Below the pieces are notes generated by a model. That model saw only the letters and a program-made list of their open reading frames with translations. It ran no database searches and was not told where the DNA came from. The translations under genes and the position numbers were made by a program. Source: Spirochaetota bacterium (GTDB lineage: Bacteria > Spirochaetota > Spirochaetia > Treponematales > Rectinemataceae). Taken from it: 64,000 nt of DNA. The stretch covers positions 60,374-124,373 of the forward strand of contig JAJUIB010000007.1 of the NCBI GenBank assembly GCA_029265615.1, in the 5' to 3' direction. Of this stretch, positions 41,696 to 50,433 are shown piece after piece. Each line of letters opens with the position of its first letter. Within the stretch, counting starts at the first letter, position 1.

Positions 41696-42601
41696 TCATT
41701 TCGCCTTCGACTTAGGCAAATCGCCCGAGGCCTGCGCGTTCCGCGCAAGAAGGGCATAGATGTCCTTCCAGTTATCCTGCGTCACAACAAGGCGCGGAAG
41801 TTCAAGCTCATCGTTGTAGCCCTCGACCGTGTAGACGAAGCCCGGCTTGACCGCAAGACCAAAGGCGTAGCCCGCACGGGAAAGTTCGGTCTTGGTGCGG
41901 GGAGAGAAGGCACCAAAGGGATATGCATACGCAAGAACGGGGCGAGCCGTGATGAGACCCGTTTTTTCGCGCGCCTTGTAGATTTCGCGCTCAAACGCCG
42001 CCCGGTCGCTCTTCCAAAGCTCCTCGGTGACATAGAGGTGGTGGTAGCCGTGGGCGCCGACCATGTGACCCGAATCAACAAGGCGCCTAATCTCCGCGTC
42101 TCCCATGCTAAAGCTGGTCGTTCCGATCACCGCCGGATAGATGAAGAGCGCAGGCTCGATGCCGCGCGGAGCAAACACCTTCTCCACGGCGCGCGGCACG
42201 GTTCGGTGCCCGTCATCGATCGTGACGACGATGTTGAGGCGCCCCGTAAGCCTCCCGGCGAGCGCCTCGGCAAGACTCGGAAAGCGGTAGCCAAGAGCGG
42301 AAAGCGCATCGAGCTGTGCACCAAGTGCGTCGAGCGAAAAATCCGTCGGCAGTTTGGGATCGGCGAGGAAGCTGTGCCAACACAGAATGAGCGCCCGGTC
42401 GCGGAAGTCAGCACTCGTAGCGGCTCTGGACCGGGGTGCGGGAAGGAGCGGCCCCTCCGCGAGTAGCCGCCAACCCACAGCCTGAGCGGAGGGCTTAGTC
42501 GGATCAAGGCCGCTCGCCCTCCCCGCCACGAGGGCGAGCAAGAGCGTCGTCAAGGACAGCCAGCGCCGCGGCGCGGCGCGATATCTGCGTCTCCTATTCA
42601 T
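41696..42601 (-). CDS. Polysaccharide deacetylase (NodB-fold, carbohydrate esterase 4)
   Basis: 301 residues from ATG 42601. Basic N-terminus and hydrophobic core (LSLTTLLLALVAGRASG) form a signal peptide. NodB motifs: NIVVTIDDGHRTV (motif 1, metal Asp-Asp) and MVGAHGYHHLY (motif 2, H-x3-H), then AYAYPFGAFS (motif 3). The enzyme removes N-acetyl groups from a cell-surface or environmental polysaccharide, probably in the periplasm. No Shine-Dalgarno sequence is obvious. Divergent from the TRAP operon. Confidence 0.85.
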   Translation of the reverse strand: MNRRRRYRAAPRRWLSLTTLLLALVAGRASGLDPTKPSAQAVGWRLLAEGPLLPAPRSRAATSADFRDRALILCWHSFLADPKLPTDFSLDALGAQLDALSALGYRFPSLAEALAGRLTGRLNIVVTIDDGHRTVPRAVEKVFAPRGIEPALFIYPAVIGTTSFSMGDAEIRRLVDSGHMVGAHGYHHLYVTEELWKSDRAAFEREIYKAREKTGLITARPVLAYAYPFGAFSPRTKTELSRAGYAFGLAVKPGFVYTVEGYNDELELPRLVVTQDNWKDIYALLARNAQASGDLPKSKAK

Positions 42602-42758
42602 GACGTTTATCGTGATGTACACCGGAATGCAATCGACTGACAAGGTGCATAGAAACGATTTACGTTGCGCGTTTTGTCGCAGAGCCTTAGAATGGTGATG
42701 CGGACGGTTTGCCGACATACGCATGCCGTGCCGTCATTAGTTTCGAGGAGGAATTCCC

Positions 42759-43709
42759 ATGAAGAAGAGAAGCATCGCCCTCGCGATGGCGCTTCTTGCG
42801 CTCGCCGCGCTGTTCGTCGCCTGTGCGCCCAAGCAGCGGTTTATCACCATCGGCACCGGCGGCACCGCCGGCACCTACTTCCCGCTCGGCGGCGCGCTCG
42901 CCGAAATCTGGAACAAGAACATCAAGGGTATGAACGCGAACGCCACCTCAACCGGCGCCTCCGCGGCCAACGTCGCACTCCTCAAGGACGGTAAGGTCGA
43001 TGTCATTTTCGTTCAGAATGACGCCGCCTACTACGCCTACACCGACACCGAGTCCTACAAAGGCAAGGGCATGAAGGAGATACGCGGTCTTGCGTCGCTC
43101 TACAATGAAACCTGCCAGCTCGTTGCGCTCGAGTCCTCTGGCATCAAGACGATCGCCGACCTTAAAGGGAAGCGCGTCTCCGTCGGCGCCGCCGGTTCCG
43201 GCGTCGAGGCGAACGCACGCCAAATCCTCGAAGCTGCGGGACTCACCTACAACGACATCAAGGTGCAGTATCTCTCCTTCGCGGAATCCGCCTCGAACCT
43301 CAAGGATGGAAACATCGACGCGGCTTTCAATACCGCCGGCGCTCCCACCGCTGCCATCCAAGATCTCGCTGCCTCTAAAAAGATCGTCCTCGTGCCGGTC
43401 GATGGCGCCGTTGCCGATGCGCTCATGAAGAAATGGGCCTTCTACACCCCGACGGTCATTCCCGCCAACACCTACGCGGGCGTTGGCACCGACGTGATGA
43501 CGGTCTCCGTCAAGTCGATGCTCGCGGTCAGCGACAAACTCGACGACAAGGTCGTCTACGAGATGCTCAAGACCATGTTTGCAAACGGCGAGCGGCTTGC
43601 GGCTTCCCACAAGAAGGGCGCAGACATCAAGCTCGCGACTGCGACCGACGGCATGTCGATCCCGCTCCACCCCGGCGCCGAGAAGTTCTATAAGGAGAAC
43701 AAGAAATAG
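42759..43709 (+). CDS. TAXI-family TRAP transporter solute-binding lipoprotein
   Basis: 316 residues; GAGGAGG Shine-Dalgarno upstream. Lipobox LFVACA. The TAXI signature is the opening ITIGTGGTAGTYFPLGGALA, and the family features ATSTGASAANVALLKDGKVD and VSVGAAGSGVEANARQILEA are present. It binds a solute outside the membrane and delivers it to the fused membrane subunit two genes downstream. Characterised TAXI proteins bind glutamate or 2-oxoglutarate-like C5 acids; that would fit the 2-oxoglutarate-degrading cluster next door, but the ligand is not deducible from sequence. Confidence 0.92.
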   Translation: MKKRSIALAMALLALAALFVACAPKQRFITIGTGGTAGTYFPLGGALAEIWNKNIKGMNANATSTGASAANVALLKDGKVDVIFVQNDAAYYAYTDTESYKGKGMKEIRGLASLYNETCQLVALESSGIKTIADLKGKRVSVGAAGSGVEANARQILEAAGLTYNDIKVQYLSFAESASNLKDGNIDAAFNTAGAPTAAIQDLAASKKIVLVPVDGAVADALMKKWAFYTPTVIPANTYAGVGTDVMTVSVKSMLAVSDKLDDKVVYEMLKTMFANGERLAASHKKGADIKLATATDGMSIPLHPGAEKFYKENKK

Positions 43710-44296
43710 CGCACCTAGAACGCTCCGTCGTAGCAACGGCGGAGCCCTTCCCCGAGCGGAAGCGTCAGCAAGCTGCTTCCGGCTCGGGGAAGGCGGGCCG
43801 CCGCAGGGGCAGGCGCCTCGCGGCGGCCCTCCTCGCATTAGGCGCAGGACTCGGCGGCTTCCGCCTGGCGAAAGGCGCTTTCAGAACCACGCTGTTCCTC
43901 GACCTTGAGGACGGCCGCGGCAGATGCCGTGCCTCTATCGAGCTGCCGGAGGGGCGTTTTTCGCTCGTCTTCATCCACTCCTTCCACCTCACCCCCGTGG
44001 AGGAACGCTTTGAGCTCGTGGAGGCTGGGACGATGTGTAGGCTCTACGAGCTTCGTTACCAAAGCTGCGGCGTCGGGATGCCCACCGAGGCGGAGGAAGG
44101 CTTCCGCCTCGACCAGGGAATCTTTTCGCTCGCCATGGATCGCCGATTTAAGAACATTCCCCTCGTTGTTTCGATTCTCGAGGGACACGGCATCGTCGTG
44201 AAAGGAATATACCAACCCTTTCGCAACTGGGCCCGTCCCGAGGAGACCCTCGTCCTTAAGCCACGGCGAGGGCTCGTAGCCACATTCTGGAGGTGA
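43706..44296 (+). CDS. DUF1850 protein of the TRAP operon, non-canonical start
   Basis: 196 residues if started at ATA 43706. The frame is open from 43694 (after a TAA at 43691) to 44296, yet contains no ATG, GTG or TTG before 43997; that GTG would remove the core DUF1850 motif. An AAGGAG lies 8 nt before ATA 43706, which overlaps the TAG of the TAXI gene (ATAG), mimicking the ATGA overlaps elsewhere. Sequence: basic segment, one membrane helix (RRLAAALLALGAGLGGF), then domain core RFSLVFIHSFHLTPVEERFE and GVGMPTEAEEGF. DUF1850 proteins accompany TAXI TRAP transporters as small accessory subunits. Gene identity is sure; the start is not. Confidence 0.75.
   Translation: MAHLERSVVATAEPFPERKRQQAASGSGKAGRRRGRRLAAALLALGAGLGGFRLAKGAFRTTLFLDLEDGRGRCRASIELPEGRFSLVFIHSFHLTPVEERFELVEAGTMCRLYELRYQSCGVGMPTEAEEGFRLDQGIFSLAMDRRFKNIPLVVSILEGHGIVVKGIYQPFRNWARPEETLVLKPRRGLVATFWR
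43723..43793 (+). promoter_or_regulatory. Two stem-loops after the TAXI binding-protein gene
   Basis: Hairpin 1: CTCCGTCG / CGGCGGAG (43723-43744, one G-U). Hairpin 2: 18 bp with a single bulge, arms 43746-43763 and 43775-43793 (CCTTCCCCGAGCGGAAGC against its complement). Such structures after binding-protein genes usually protect or attenuate the message so the binding protein is made in excess. They lie inside the proposed DUF1850 coding frame. Confidence 0.6.
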
Positions 44297-44302
44297 GCTC
44301 GC

Positions 44303-46297
44303 ATGAGCGCCAAAGACCCGACCAGCGTCACGCCAGGCGATGCGCCGGTCGATTCGCAAGCCATACTGAAGAAGTTCGACAAGGAATCGGATCACCGCAC
44401 CCTCACGGGCATTGCAGGGAAGTTCGTCGCAGCCTTTGCGATTTGTTTCTCCCTGTTTCAGCTCTACACCGCGGTTTTCGGCGTCTTCGACGCAATGATC
44501 CAGCGTTCTATCCACCTCGCCTTCGGCCTCTCACTCATTTACCTACTCTATCCGACGAGCAAAAAATGGAGTCGCGAGAAGGTGCATCCGCTCGACGCGC
44601 TCCTCTCCGTGCTCGGCGCCGCCGCGCCGCTCTACATCGTCGGCTTTTACAAAACGCTCGTCAATCGCGCAGGGACAGCAACGCCCCTCGACATCGCGGT
44701 CGGCATCCTCGGCATCCTCCTCGTCCTTGAGGCGGCGCGGCGTGTCGTCGGCGTGCCCATCGTCGTCATCGCGGTGCTCTTTGTCGTCTACGCCTTTGCG
44801 GGCCCCTATATCCCCGGCATCCTCGCCCACCGCGGCGCCGATCTCGAAACGCTCGTCCAGCACCTCTTCTTCACCACGGAGGGCGTGTTCGGCATCCCGC
44901 TTGGCGTCTCGAGCACCTTTATCTTTCTCTTTATCCTCTTTGGCGCCTACCTTGAGAAAACCGGCCTGGGGCAGCTCTTCATCGACCTTGCAAACGCCGT
45001 CGCCGGCTGGGCCGCGGGCGGACCGGCAAAGGTCGCCGTCCTTTCAAGCGCACTCATGGGCACGGTCTCGGGCTCCTCGGTCGCCAACGTCGTCGGAACG
45101 GGCTCCTTCACCATTCCGATGATGAAAAAGCTCGGGTACAAGCCCGAATTTGCGGGCGCAGTCGAAGCCACCGCCTCGACGGGTGGCCAGCTCATGCCGC
45201 CGATCATGGGCGCCGCCGCCTTCCTCATGGCGGAATTCACCAATATCCCCTACGCGCGCATCATCGGCGCCGCGGCGCTACCTGCCCTCCTCTACTATTT
45301 TGGCGTCTGGTCCGGCGTCCACTTCGAAGCGAAAAAGCTTGGGCTCAAGGGCATTCCCCGCGAAGAGCTTCCCAAGTTCAAGCGCATCTTCCTCGATCGC
45401 GGCCACCTCATCATCCCCCTCGTCGCGATCATCTATCTCCTCGTCGCGGGCTTCACACCGATGAAGGCCGCGCTCTGGGCCATCATCCTCTCCATCGTCT
45501 CCTCCTGGCTCCGGAAAAGCACCCGCATAAGCTTTGCCGACATCGTGAAGGGGCTCGAGGCCGGAGCGCGGGGCGCCCTCGGCATCATCGCCGCAACCGC
45601 CTGCGCAGGCATCATCATCGGCGTCGTCACCCTCACTGGCCTCGGGCTCAAACTCGGCTCGACTCTCGTCGAAGCGGCGGGCGGCAACCTCATCCTCACG
45701 CTTTTCTTCACGATGATCACCTCGCTTATCCTCGGCATGGGCGTACCGACTACGGCGAACTACGTCATCACCTCGACGATCACGGCGCCGGCCGTCATCA
45801 TGATCCTCACAAAGCAGGCAGGACTTGGCGCAGGTGCGACAATCCCCGCCTCGATCATCCTGCCCGCGCACATGTTCGCCTTCTACTTCGGCATAATCGC
45901 GGACGTGACGCCGCCCGTCGCTCTCGCCGCCTTTGCGGGCGCCGGTATCGCAAAAGCCAACCCGATGAAAACGGGCGTCAACGCCTCAAAGCTTGCGATC
46001 GCGGCATTCCTCGTGCCCTACATCTTTGTCATCAATCCGCAGATGCTCCTCTTCAATGTCCAGCCACTTGAGATGCTGTGGATGCTCGTAACCAGTCTCG
46101 TAGGCATCGTATCGGTCGCGGCGGGTGTGAACGCCTATCTCCGCGCGCAAATGAGCCTCATCGAACGTGCGCTCTTTTTCGTGGGCGGCATCCTTCTCGT
46201 AACGCCGGGTCTTGTCACGGACGCGATCGGTCTTGGGCTCATCGCGCTGGGCTATGTCCTTCAGACGGTCAAGGCGAAGCGGGCCCTTCCCGCCTAG
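44303..46297 (+). CDS. TRAP transporter fused 4TM/12TM permease
   Basis: 664 residues with about 16-18 membrane segments. N-terminal small (DctQ-like) part about 30-150; large DctM-like part thereafter with GSSVANVVGTGSFTIPMMKK, GGQLMPPIMGAAAFLMAEFT and GMGVPTTANYVITSTITAPA, the sodium- and substrate-site hairpins. The final segment (SLIERALFFVGGILLVTPGL) is an extra domain common in TAXI permeases. It works with the TAXI lipoprotein; coupling ion is probably Na+, which fits the sodium-exporting decarboxylase encoded by the neighbouring cluster. Confidence 0.92.
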   Translation: MSAKDPTSVTPGDAPVDSQAILKKFDKESDHRTLTGIAGKFVAAFAICFSLFQLYTAVFGVFDAMIQRSIHLAFGLSLIYLLYPTSKKWSREKVHPLDALLSVLGAAAPLYIVGFYKTLVNRAGTATPLDIAVGILGILLVLEAARRVVGVPIVVIAVLFVVYAFAGPYIPGILAHRGADLETLVQHLFFTTEGVFGIPLGVSSTFIFLFILFGAYLEKTGLGQLFIDLANAVAGWAAGGPAKVAVLSSALMGTVSGSSVANVVGTGSFTIPMMKKLGYKPEFAGAVEATASTGGQLMPPIMGAAAFLMAEFTNIPYARIIGAAALPALLYYFGVWSGVHFEAKKLGLKGIPREELPKFKRIFLDRGHLIIPLVAIIYLLVAGFTPMKAALWAIILSIVSSWLRKSTRISFADIVKGLEAGARGALGIIAATACAGIIIGVVTLTGLGLKLGSTLVEAAGGNLILTLFFTMITSLILGMGVPTTANYVITSTITAPAVIMILTKQAGLGAGATIPASIILPAHMFAFYFGIIADVTPPVALAAFAGAGIAKANPMKTGVNASKLAIAAFLVPYIFVINPQMLLFNVQPLEMLWMLVTSLVGIVSVAAGVNAYLRAQMSLIERALFFVGGILLVTPGLVTDAIGLGLIALGYVLQTVKAKRALPA

Positions 46298-46360
46298 GAG
46301 CCCTCAGGGCAGAAACAAATCGGCGCCATAGACCGTCTTTTCCCCAAAACCACAACACCA

Positions 46361-46389
46361 GCAAGGCCGCCCCGCACGGGCGGCCTTGC
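46361..46389 (+). terminator. Hairpin after the TRAP operon
   Basis: 12-bp stem GCAAGGCCGCCC / GGGCGGCCTTGC, 5-nt loop, about 65 nt after the permease stop. No T run follows directly, so termination may be inefficient or Rho-assisted. Confidence 0.5.
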
Positions 46390-46399
46390 CCCTTAAAGG

Positions 46400-46439
46400 G
46401 GCAAAAACAAAAAAGCCCGGCGGTGAGTTCCCGCCGGGC
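46400..46439 (-). terminator. Terminator of the methylmalonyl/2-oxoacid cluster
   Basis: Minus strand: GCCCGGCGG / CCGCCGGGC with a 7-nt loop, then TTTTTTGTTTTT. It closes the leftward cluster 35 nt after its last stop codon. Confidence 0.88.
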
Positions 46440-46473
46440 AAGTCTAGGCGATGCGCGGTGTGGACAAAGCGTT

Positions 46474-47604
46474 TTAGCCGAGTACGGACAGAAGGACGCC
46501 CGCAGCGACAGCCGAACCGATGACGCCGGCCACGTTCGGCCCCATCGCGTGCATGAGGAGGTAATTGCCGGGATTGGCTTCCTGTCCCACCACCTGCGAC
46601 ACGCGGGCCGCCATGGGCACCGCAGACACGCCTGCGGAGCCTATGAGGGGATTCACCTTGCCACCCGTCACCCAGTACATGATCTTCCCAAAAACAACAC
46701 CCATCGCTGTACCGGTAGAAAAGGCAAAGAGGCCGAGGGCGATAATCTTAAGTGTCTCAGGGTTGAGGAAGCGCTCCGCGCTCGCCGTCGAGCCGACAGA
46801 AACACCGAGGAAAATGGTGAGGATGTTGATGAGCGCATGCTGGGCGGTATCCGAAAGCCGCTCCGTGACGCCCGTCACGCGGAAGAGGTTACCGAGCATG
46901 AGCGCACCGACAAGGGGCACCGCAGCCGGGAGGAGCAGGCCGACCAGGATGGTGACAAGAATCGGGAAAACAACCTTTTCGGTCTTTGACACATCGCGCA
47001 GCTGGCCCATCACGACCGAGCGCTCCTTTTTCGTCGTAAGCGCACGCATGATGGGCGGCTGAATGATCGGCACGAGAGCCATGTAGGAATAAGCCGCGAT
47101 GGCGATCGGACCGAGGAGGGCCGGGTTGAGCTTCGAAGTGAGAAAGATGGCCGTCGGGCCGTCGGCGCCGCCGATGATGCCGATACAGCCGGCTGACTTG
47201 AGATCAAAGCCGATGTAGCTCGCAATCAAAAATGGAATGAATATGCCGAACTGCGCTGCCGCACCGAGGAGAAGGCTCGAAGGGTTCGCGATGAGCGGCC
47301 CAAAATCGGTCATCGCACCGACGCCAAGGAAGATGAGCGGCGGATAGATGCCGAGCTTGACGCCCTGGTAGAGGTAGTAAATGAGGCCCCCCGGCTGCCC
47401 ATCCGCGGGCGGATCCGTAATGCCGGATATCGGCAGGTTAGCAAGGAGCATGCCGAAAGCGATGGGCACGAGGAGCAGGGGCTCGTACTTCCTATAGATC
47501 CCGAGGTAAAGGAGGACGCAGGACACGAGCAGCATGAGCGCCTGCCCGGTCGTCACGTTCATGAACCCGGTCGATAGGAGGAACTCGTGGATTCCTTCCC
47601 ACAT
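46474..47604 (-). CDS. mmdB: Sodium-pumping decarboxylase beta subunit (MmdB/OadB-type)
   Basis: 376 residues, nine or more membrane segments. Conserved family sequences include [20 protein letters not shown] (Asp of the ion path), [20 protein letters not shown] and [20 protein letters not shown]. The subunit decarboxylates carboxybiotin and couples this to export of one or two Na+. Last gene of the twelve-gene cluster; the methylmalonyl-CoA-specific alpha subunit lies three genes upstream, so methylmalonyl-CoA decarboxylase is the likeliest identity, glutaconyl-CoA or oxaloacetate being alternatives for the family. Confidence 0.9.
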   Translation of the reverse strand: MWEGIHEFLLSTGFMNVTTGQALMLLVSCVLLYLGIYRKYEPLLLVPIAFGMLLANLPISGITDPPADGQPGGLIYYLYQGVKLGIYPPLIFLGVGAMTDFGPLIANPSSLLLGAAAQFGIFIPFLIASYIGFDLKSAGCIGIIGGADGPTAIFLTSKLNPALLGPIAIAAYSYMALVPIIQPPIMRALTTKKERSVVMGQLRDVSKTEKVVFPILVTILVGLLLPAAVPLVGALMLGNLFRVTGVTERLSDTAQHALINILTIFLGVSVGSTASAERFLNPETLKIIALGLFAFSTGTAMGVVFGKIMYWVTGGKVNPLIGSAGVSAVPMAARVSQVVGQEANPGNYLLMHAMGPNVAGVIGSAVAAGVLLSVLG

Positions 47605-47616
47605 CGACGGCCTCCC

Positions 47617-48021
47617 TTACGAAAGATCGACGAGCGGATCGCCGGTGTTGACTGCGGCGCCCTGCGGAACGCGGAGCGAGGCGACCGTGCCGTCAGAAGG
47701 CGCGACAATCTCGTTCTCCATTTTCATCGCCTCGAGGAGGAGGAGGACGTCGCCCTTCTTCACGGCCTGCCCCTGGACGACCTTGAACGACATCACGGTG
47801 CCGGGCATCGGCGCCTTGACCGTGGTGGCTCCGGCGACTGCGGGGGCGGCGGAGGGAGCGGCTACAGGAGCGGCCGCGGCGGGAAGTACTGAGGGCGCCA
47901 CCACAGGCGTCGTAGACGCAGGGGGGGCCACGGGCACAGAGGCAACAGAGGCCGAAACGCCGAGCTCCTCGACGCCGACCTCATAGCTCTGCCCATTGAT
48001 AGTAATGCGGTATTTCTTCAT
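47617..48021 (-). CDS. mmdC: Biotin carboxyl carrier protein of the decarboxylase
   Basis: 134 residues from ATG 48021 with AAGGAG upstream. The structure is a short N-terminal segment (MKKYRITINGQSYEVGVEEL), an Ala/Pro/Val-rich flexible linker (about 45-65), and a biotinyl domain with the biotin-accepting Lys in EAMKMEN and flanking PMPGTVMSFKV. It shuttles the carboxyl group between the alpha subunit and membrane beta subunit. It is the only biotin carrier encoded here, so it may also serve the 5S-type carboxyltransferase encoded at 58047. Confidence 0.92.
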   Translation of the reverse strand: MKKYRITINGQSYEVGVEELGVSASVASVPVAPPASTTPVVAPSVLPAAAAPVAAPSAAPAVAGATTVKAPMPGTVMSFKVVQGQAVKKGDVLLLLEAMKMENEIVAPSDGTVASLRVPQGAAVNTGDPLVDLS

Positions 48022-48038
48022 GACGTTTCTCCTTGTAG

Positions 48039-48392
48039 TTAGCGGTGCGTATCGGGCCGCGAGGCCCGGTCGGCGTGTCCCCACACAGGGGTGTTGAATC
48101 CGCCTGAAGACGAGGCGGGCGTGACACTGGCAATACGGAAGGCCCCGGGCGCCTGGCCGCTCGCCGCCGCTACCGCGGCAGCGATGACCGCGATGAGCTC
48201 GGCGCTCGGCCCGGGCGCCGCTTGACGGACAGCGGGCGCGGTTGAATGCAGCTCAGGAAGCGGCGCCGGTTCGGCGCGCTTCTTTTCCGGCTTGCGGAAA
48301 ATAAACGGGAAAAGGGACAGAATAAGCGACAGGAGAATGAGAGAGAGGAAGACCGTCCCCATGCCGAGCGCGGTGATTGACCACTGGTCCAT
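48039..48392 (-). CDS. mmdD: Sodium-pumping decarboxylase gamma/delta subunit (OadG/MmdD-type)
   Basis: 117 residues. One N-terminal membrane helix (TALGMGTVFLSLILLSLILS) with the conserved GMGTVF, a basic cytoplasmic segment, a Pro/Ala linker and an AAAVAAASG segment (ELIAVIAAAVAAASGQ) as in MmdD/OadG. The subunit anchors and assembles the complex and binds the biotin carrier. Sits between alpha and biotin-carrier genes, the order of known mmd operons. Confidence 0.88.
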   Translation of the reverse strand: MDQWSITALGMGTVFLSLILLSLILSLFPFIFRKPEKKRAEPAPLPELHSTAPAVRQAAPGPSAELIAVIAAAVAAASGQAPGAFRIASVTPASSSGGFNTPVWGHADRASRPDTHR

Positions 48393-48401
48393 GCGCCCCC
48401 C

Positions 48402-49946
48402 TTAGACGGGAATGTTCCCGTGCTTGCGCGCGGGTCCCTGTTCGCGCTTCCCGAGGAGCATCTGGAGCGCACGATACAGGCGCGGCCGCGTTTCGGCGGG
48501 ATCGATCACATCATCGACATAGCCGCGCGCGGCAGCGGTATAGGGATTCGCGAAGTTGTGCTTGTACTCCGCGATTTTCTCCTTGCGGACGGCGACCGGA
48601 TCGGCAGCTTCCTCGATTTCCTTCTTGAAAATGATGTTCGCCGCGCCGTCCGGGCCCATAACCGCGATCTCCGCAGTCGGCCAGGCAAAGACCTGGTCGG
48701 CGCCGAGGTGGCGGGAACACATCGCGATATAGGCGCCGCCGTAGGCCTTGCGAAGGATAACCGTGAGCTTGGGCACGGTCGCCTCGGAATAGGCGTAGAG
48801 TATCTTCGCGCCATGGCGGATGACGCCACCGTGCTCCTGACCGACGCCGGGGAGGTAGCCACCCGTATCGACGAAGGTAACGAGGGGGATGTTGAAGGCG
48901 TCGCAGAAGCGGATGAAATGCGCGGCCTTGTCGCTCGCGTTGATGTCGAGAACGCCGGCCATGTACTTCGGCTGGTTCGCGATAATACCAACCGTGCGGC
49001 CGCCGAGGCGCGCAAAACAGGTGACGATGTTCTGCGCGTAAAGCGGCTGTATCTCGAGATAGTCGCCTCCATCAAAAACGCGCACGATCACGTCGCGGAC
49101 ATCGAAGGGCTTGGTCGGCGATTCGGGAACGATCTCCTCGAGCGCGGCGTCAATCCGAGCGACATCGTCGGAGGACGCCACAAGCGGGGCGTCCTCGATG
49201 TTGTTCGAGGGGAGAAAAGAAAAAAGGCGCCGTATGCCCGCGATGGTTTCCGCCTCGTTTGGATAGGTGAGATGGGCGACACCGCTCGTCGCAGCATGCA
49301 CGTGAGCGCCGCCGAGGGCTTCAGCGGACACATCCTCGCCCGTGACTGCCTTGATGACCTGCGGGCCAGTGATGAACATGTTCGCCGTCTTTTCCGTCAT
49401 GATGACAAAGTCGGTTAGCGCGGGCGAATAGACCGCGCCGCCCGCACAGGGGCCCATGATCACGGAGATCTGAGGCACGACACCCGAGGCCTTTACATTG
49501 CGGTAGAAAATGTCGCCATAACCGCAGAGCGCGTCGACACCTTCCTGGATTCGTGCGCCGCCCGAATCATTGATGCCTATCACCGGCGCGCCGACCTTGA
49601 CGGCCATGTCCATTGCCTTCACAATCTTCGCCGCATGCATTTCGCCGAGCGAGCCGCCGATAACGGTGAAGTCCTGGGCAAAGACATATACCAGGCGGCC
49701 GTCGATCGTGCCATAGCCGGTCACCACGCCCTCGCCGGGCGCTTCGACTTCCGACATGCCAAGCACCGTGCAACGGTGCTCGACAAAGGCGTCGATCTCC
49801 GTGAAGCTGCCGGGGTCGAGGAGGGACTCGATACGCTCGCGCGCCGTCATCTTGCCCTTCTCATGCTGGGCGGCAACGCGCTTCGGGCCGCCCCCCCCGA
49901 GCACCTTCGCACGGCGCTCGGAAAGCTCTTTCAATTTCTCGTCCAT
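48402..49946 (-). CDS. mmdA: Methylmalonyl-CoA decarboxylase/carboxyltransferase alpha subunit
   Basis: 514 residues. Two crotonase-fold carboxyltransferase domains: the N-terminal part with INDSGGARIQEGVDALCGYG and MGPCAGGAVYSPALTDFVIM, and the C-terminal part with DTGGYLPGVGQEHGGVIRHG and LRKAYGGAYIAMCSRHLGAD. The enzyme moves the carboxyl group from (S)-methylmalonyl-CoA to biotin, giving propionyl-CoA. Very close relatives are propionyl-CoA carboxylase beta and transcarboxylase 12S; the neighbouring beta, gamma and epimerase genes favour the decarboxylase, while a biotin carboxylase gene is absent from this window. Confidence 0.93.
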   Translation of the reverse strand: MDEKLKELSERRAKVLGGGGPKRVAAQHEKGKMTARERIESLLDPGSFTEIDAFVEHRCTVLGMSEVEAPGEGVVTGYGTIDGRLVYVFAQDFTVIGGSLGEMHAAKIVKAMDMAVKVGAPVIGINDSGGARIQEGVDALCGYGDIFYRNVKASGVVPQISVIMGPCAGGAVYSPALTDFVIMTEKTANMFITGPQVIKAVTGEDVSAEALGGAHVHAATSGVAHLTYPNEAETIAGIRRLFSFLPSNNIEDAPLVASSDDVARIDAALEEIVPESPTKPFDVRDVIVRVFDGGDYLEIQPLYAQNIVTCFARLGGRTVGIIANQPKYMAGVLDINASDKAAHFIRFCDAFNIPLVTFVDTGGYLPGVGQEHGGVIRHGAKILYAYSEATVPKLTVILRKAYGGAYIAMCSRHLGADQVFAWPTAEIAVMGPDGAANIIFKKEIEEAADPVAVRKEKIAEYKHNFANPYTAAARGYVDDVIDPAETRPRLYRALQMLLGKREQGPARKHGNIPV

Positions 49947-50022
49947 ATATGAAACCGTCCTTATTGGATCGATGGGGATCCCGTGCTGATAGTGGCGCGC
50001 GAAGGCGCCGTGATGCACGCGC

Positions 50023-50433
50023 CTAGCTGCCCTTCCGCTCGCACAGCTCGACGAGTACCCCTCCCGTCGCCTTCGGGTGCAGGAAGGCGATGCGCGCGCC
50101 GCCCGCGCCATAGCGCGGCTTTTCGTCGATGAGACGCACGCCCTTCTCCTTGAGCTCGGAGAGAGCGGCATCGATGTCAGCGACGCGATAGGCGATATGC
50201 TGAATGCCCTGGCCCTTCGCGGCGATGAACTTGCCGATCGGCCCCTCGGGATCGGTCGACTCGAGAAGCTCGATCTCGGTGTCGCCGAGCGGAAGGAAGG
50301 CGGTGCGCACCTTCTGCTCCTCAACGGTCTCCGTGCCGTGCAGATCCAAACCGAGAACACCGGTATAGAACGCAAGCGCCTCGTCGAGTTTCTCGACGGC
50401 GACGCCAACGTGGTCGACTTTCAGAACCTTCAT
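50023..50433 (-). CDS. mce: Methylmalonyl-CoA epimerase
   Basis: 136 residues, standard length. Vicinal oxygen chelate repeats with metal ligands His8 (VDHVGVAV), a second His (QHIAYRV) and Glu near the C-terminus (GVLVELCE). It interconverts (R)- and (S)-methylmalonyl-CoA between mutase and decarboxylase. ATG overlaps the meaB stop (ATGA). Confidence 0.94.
   Translation of the reverse strand: MKVLKVDHVGVAVEKLDEALAFYTGVLGLDLHGTETVEEQKVRTAFLPLGDTEIELLESTDPEGPIGKFIAAKGQGIQHIAYRVADIDAALSELKEKGVRLIDEKPRYGAGGARIAFLHPKATGGVLVELCERKGS

Noticed and set aside
48402..49946. Propionyl-CoA carboxylase beta subunit
   Set aside because: Sequence alone cannot exclude it, but the adjacent sodium-pump beta and gamma subunits and lack of a biotin carboxylase favour methylmalonyl-CoA decarboxylase alpha.
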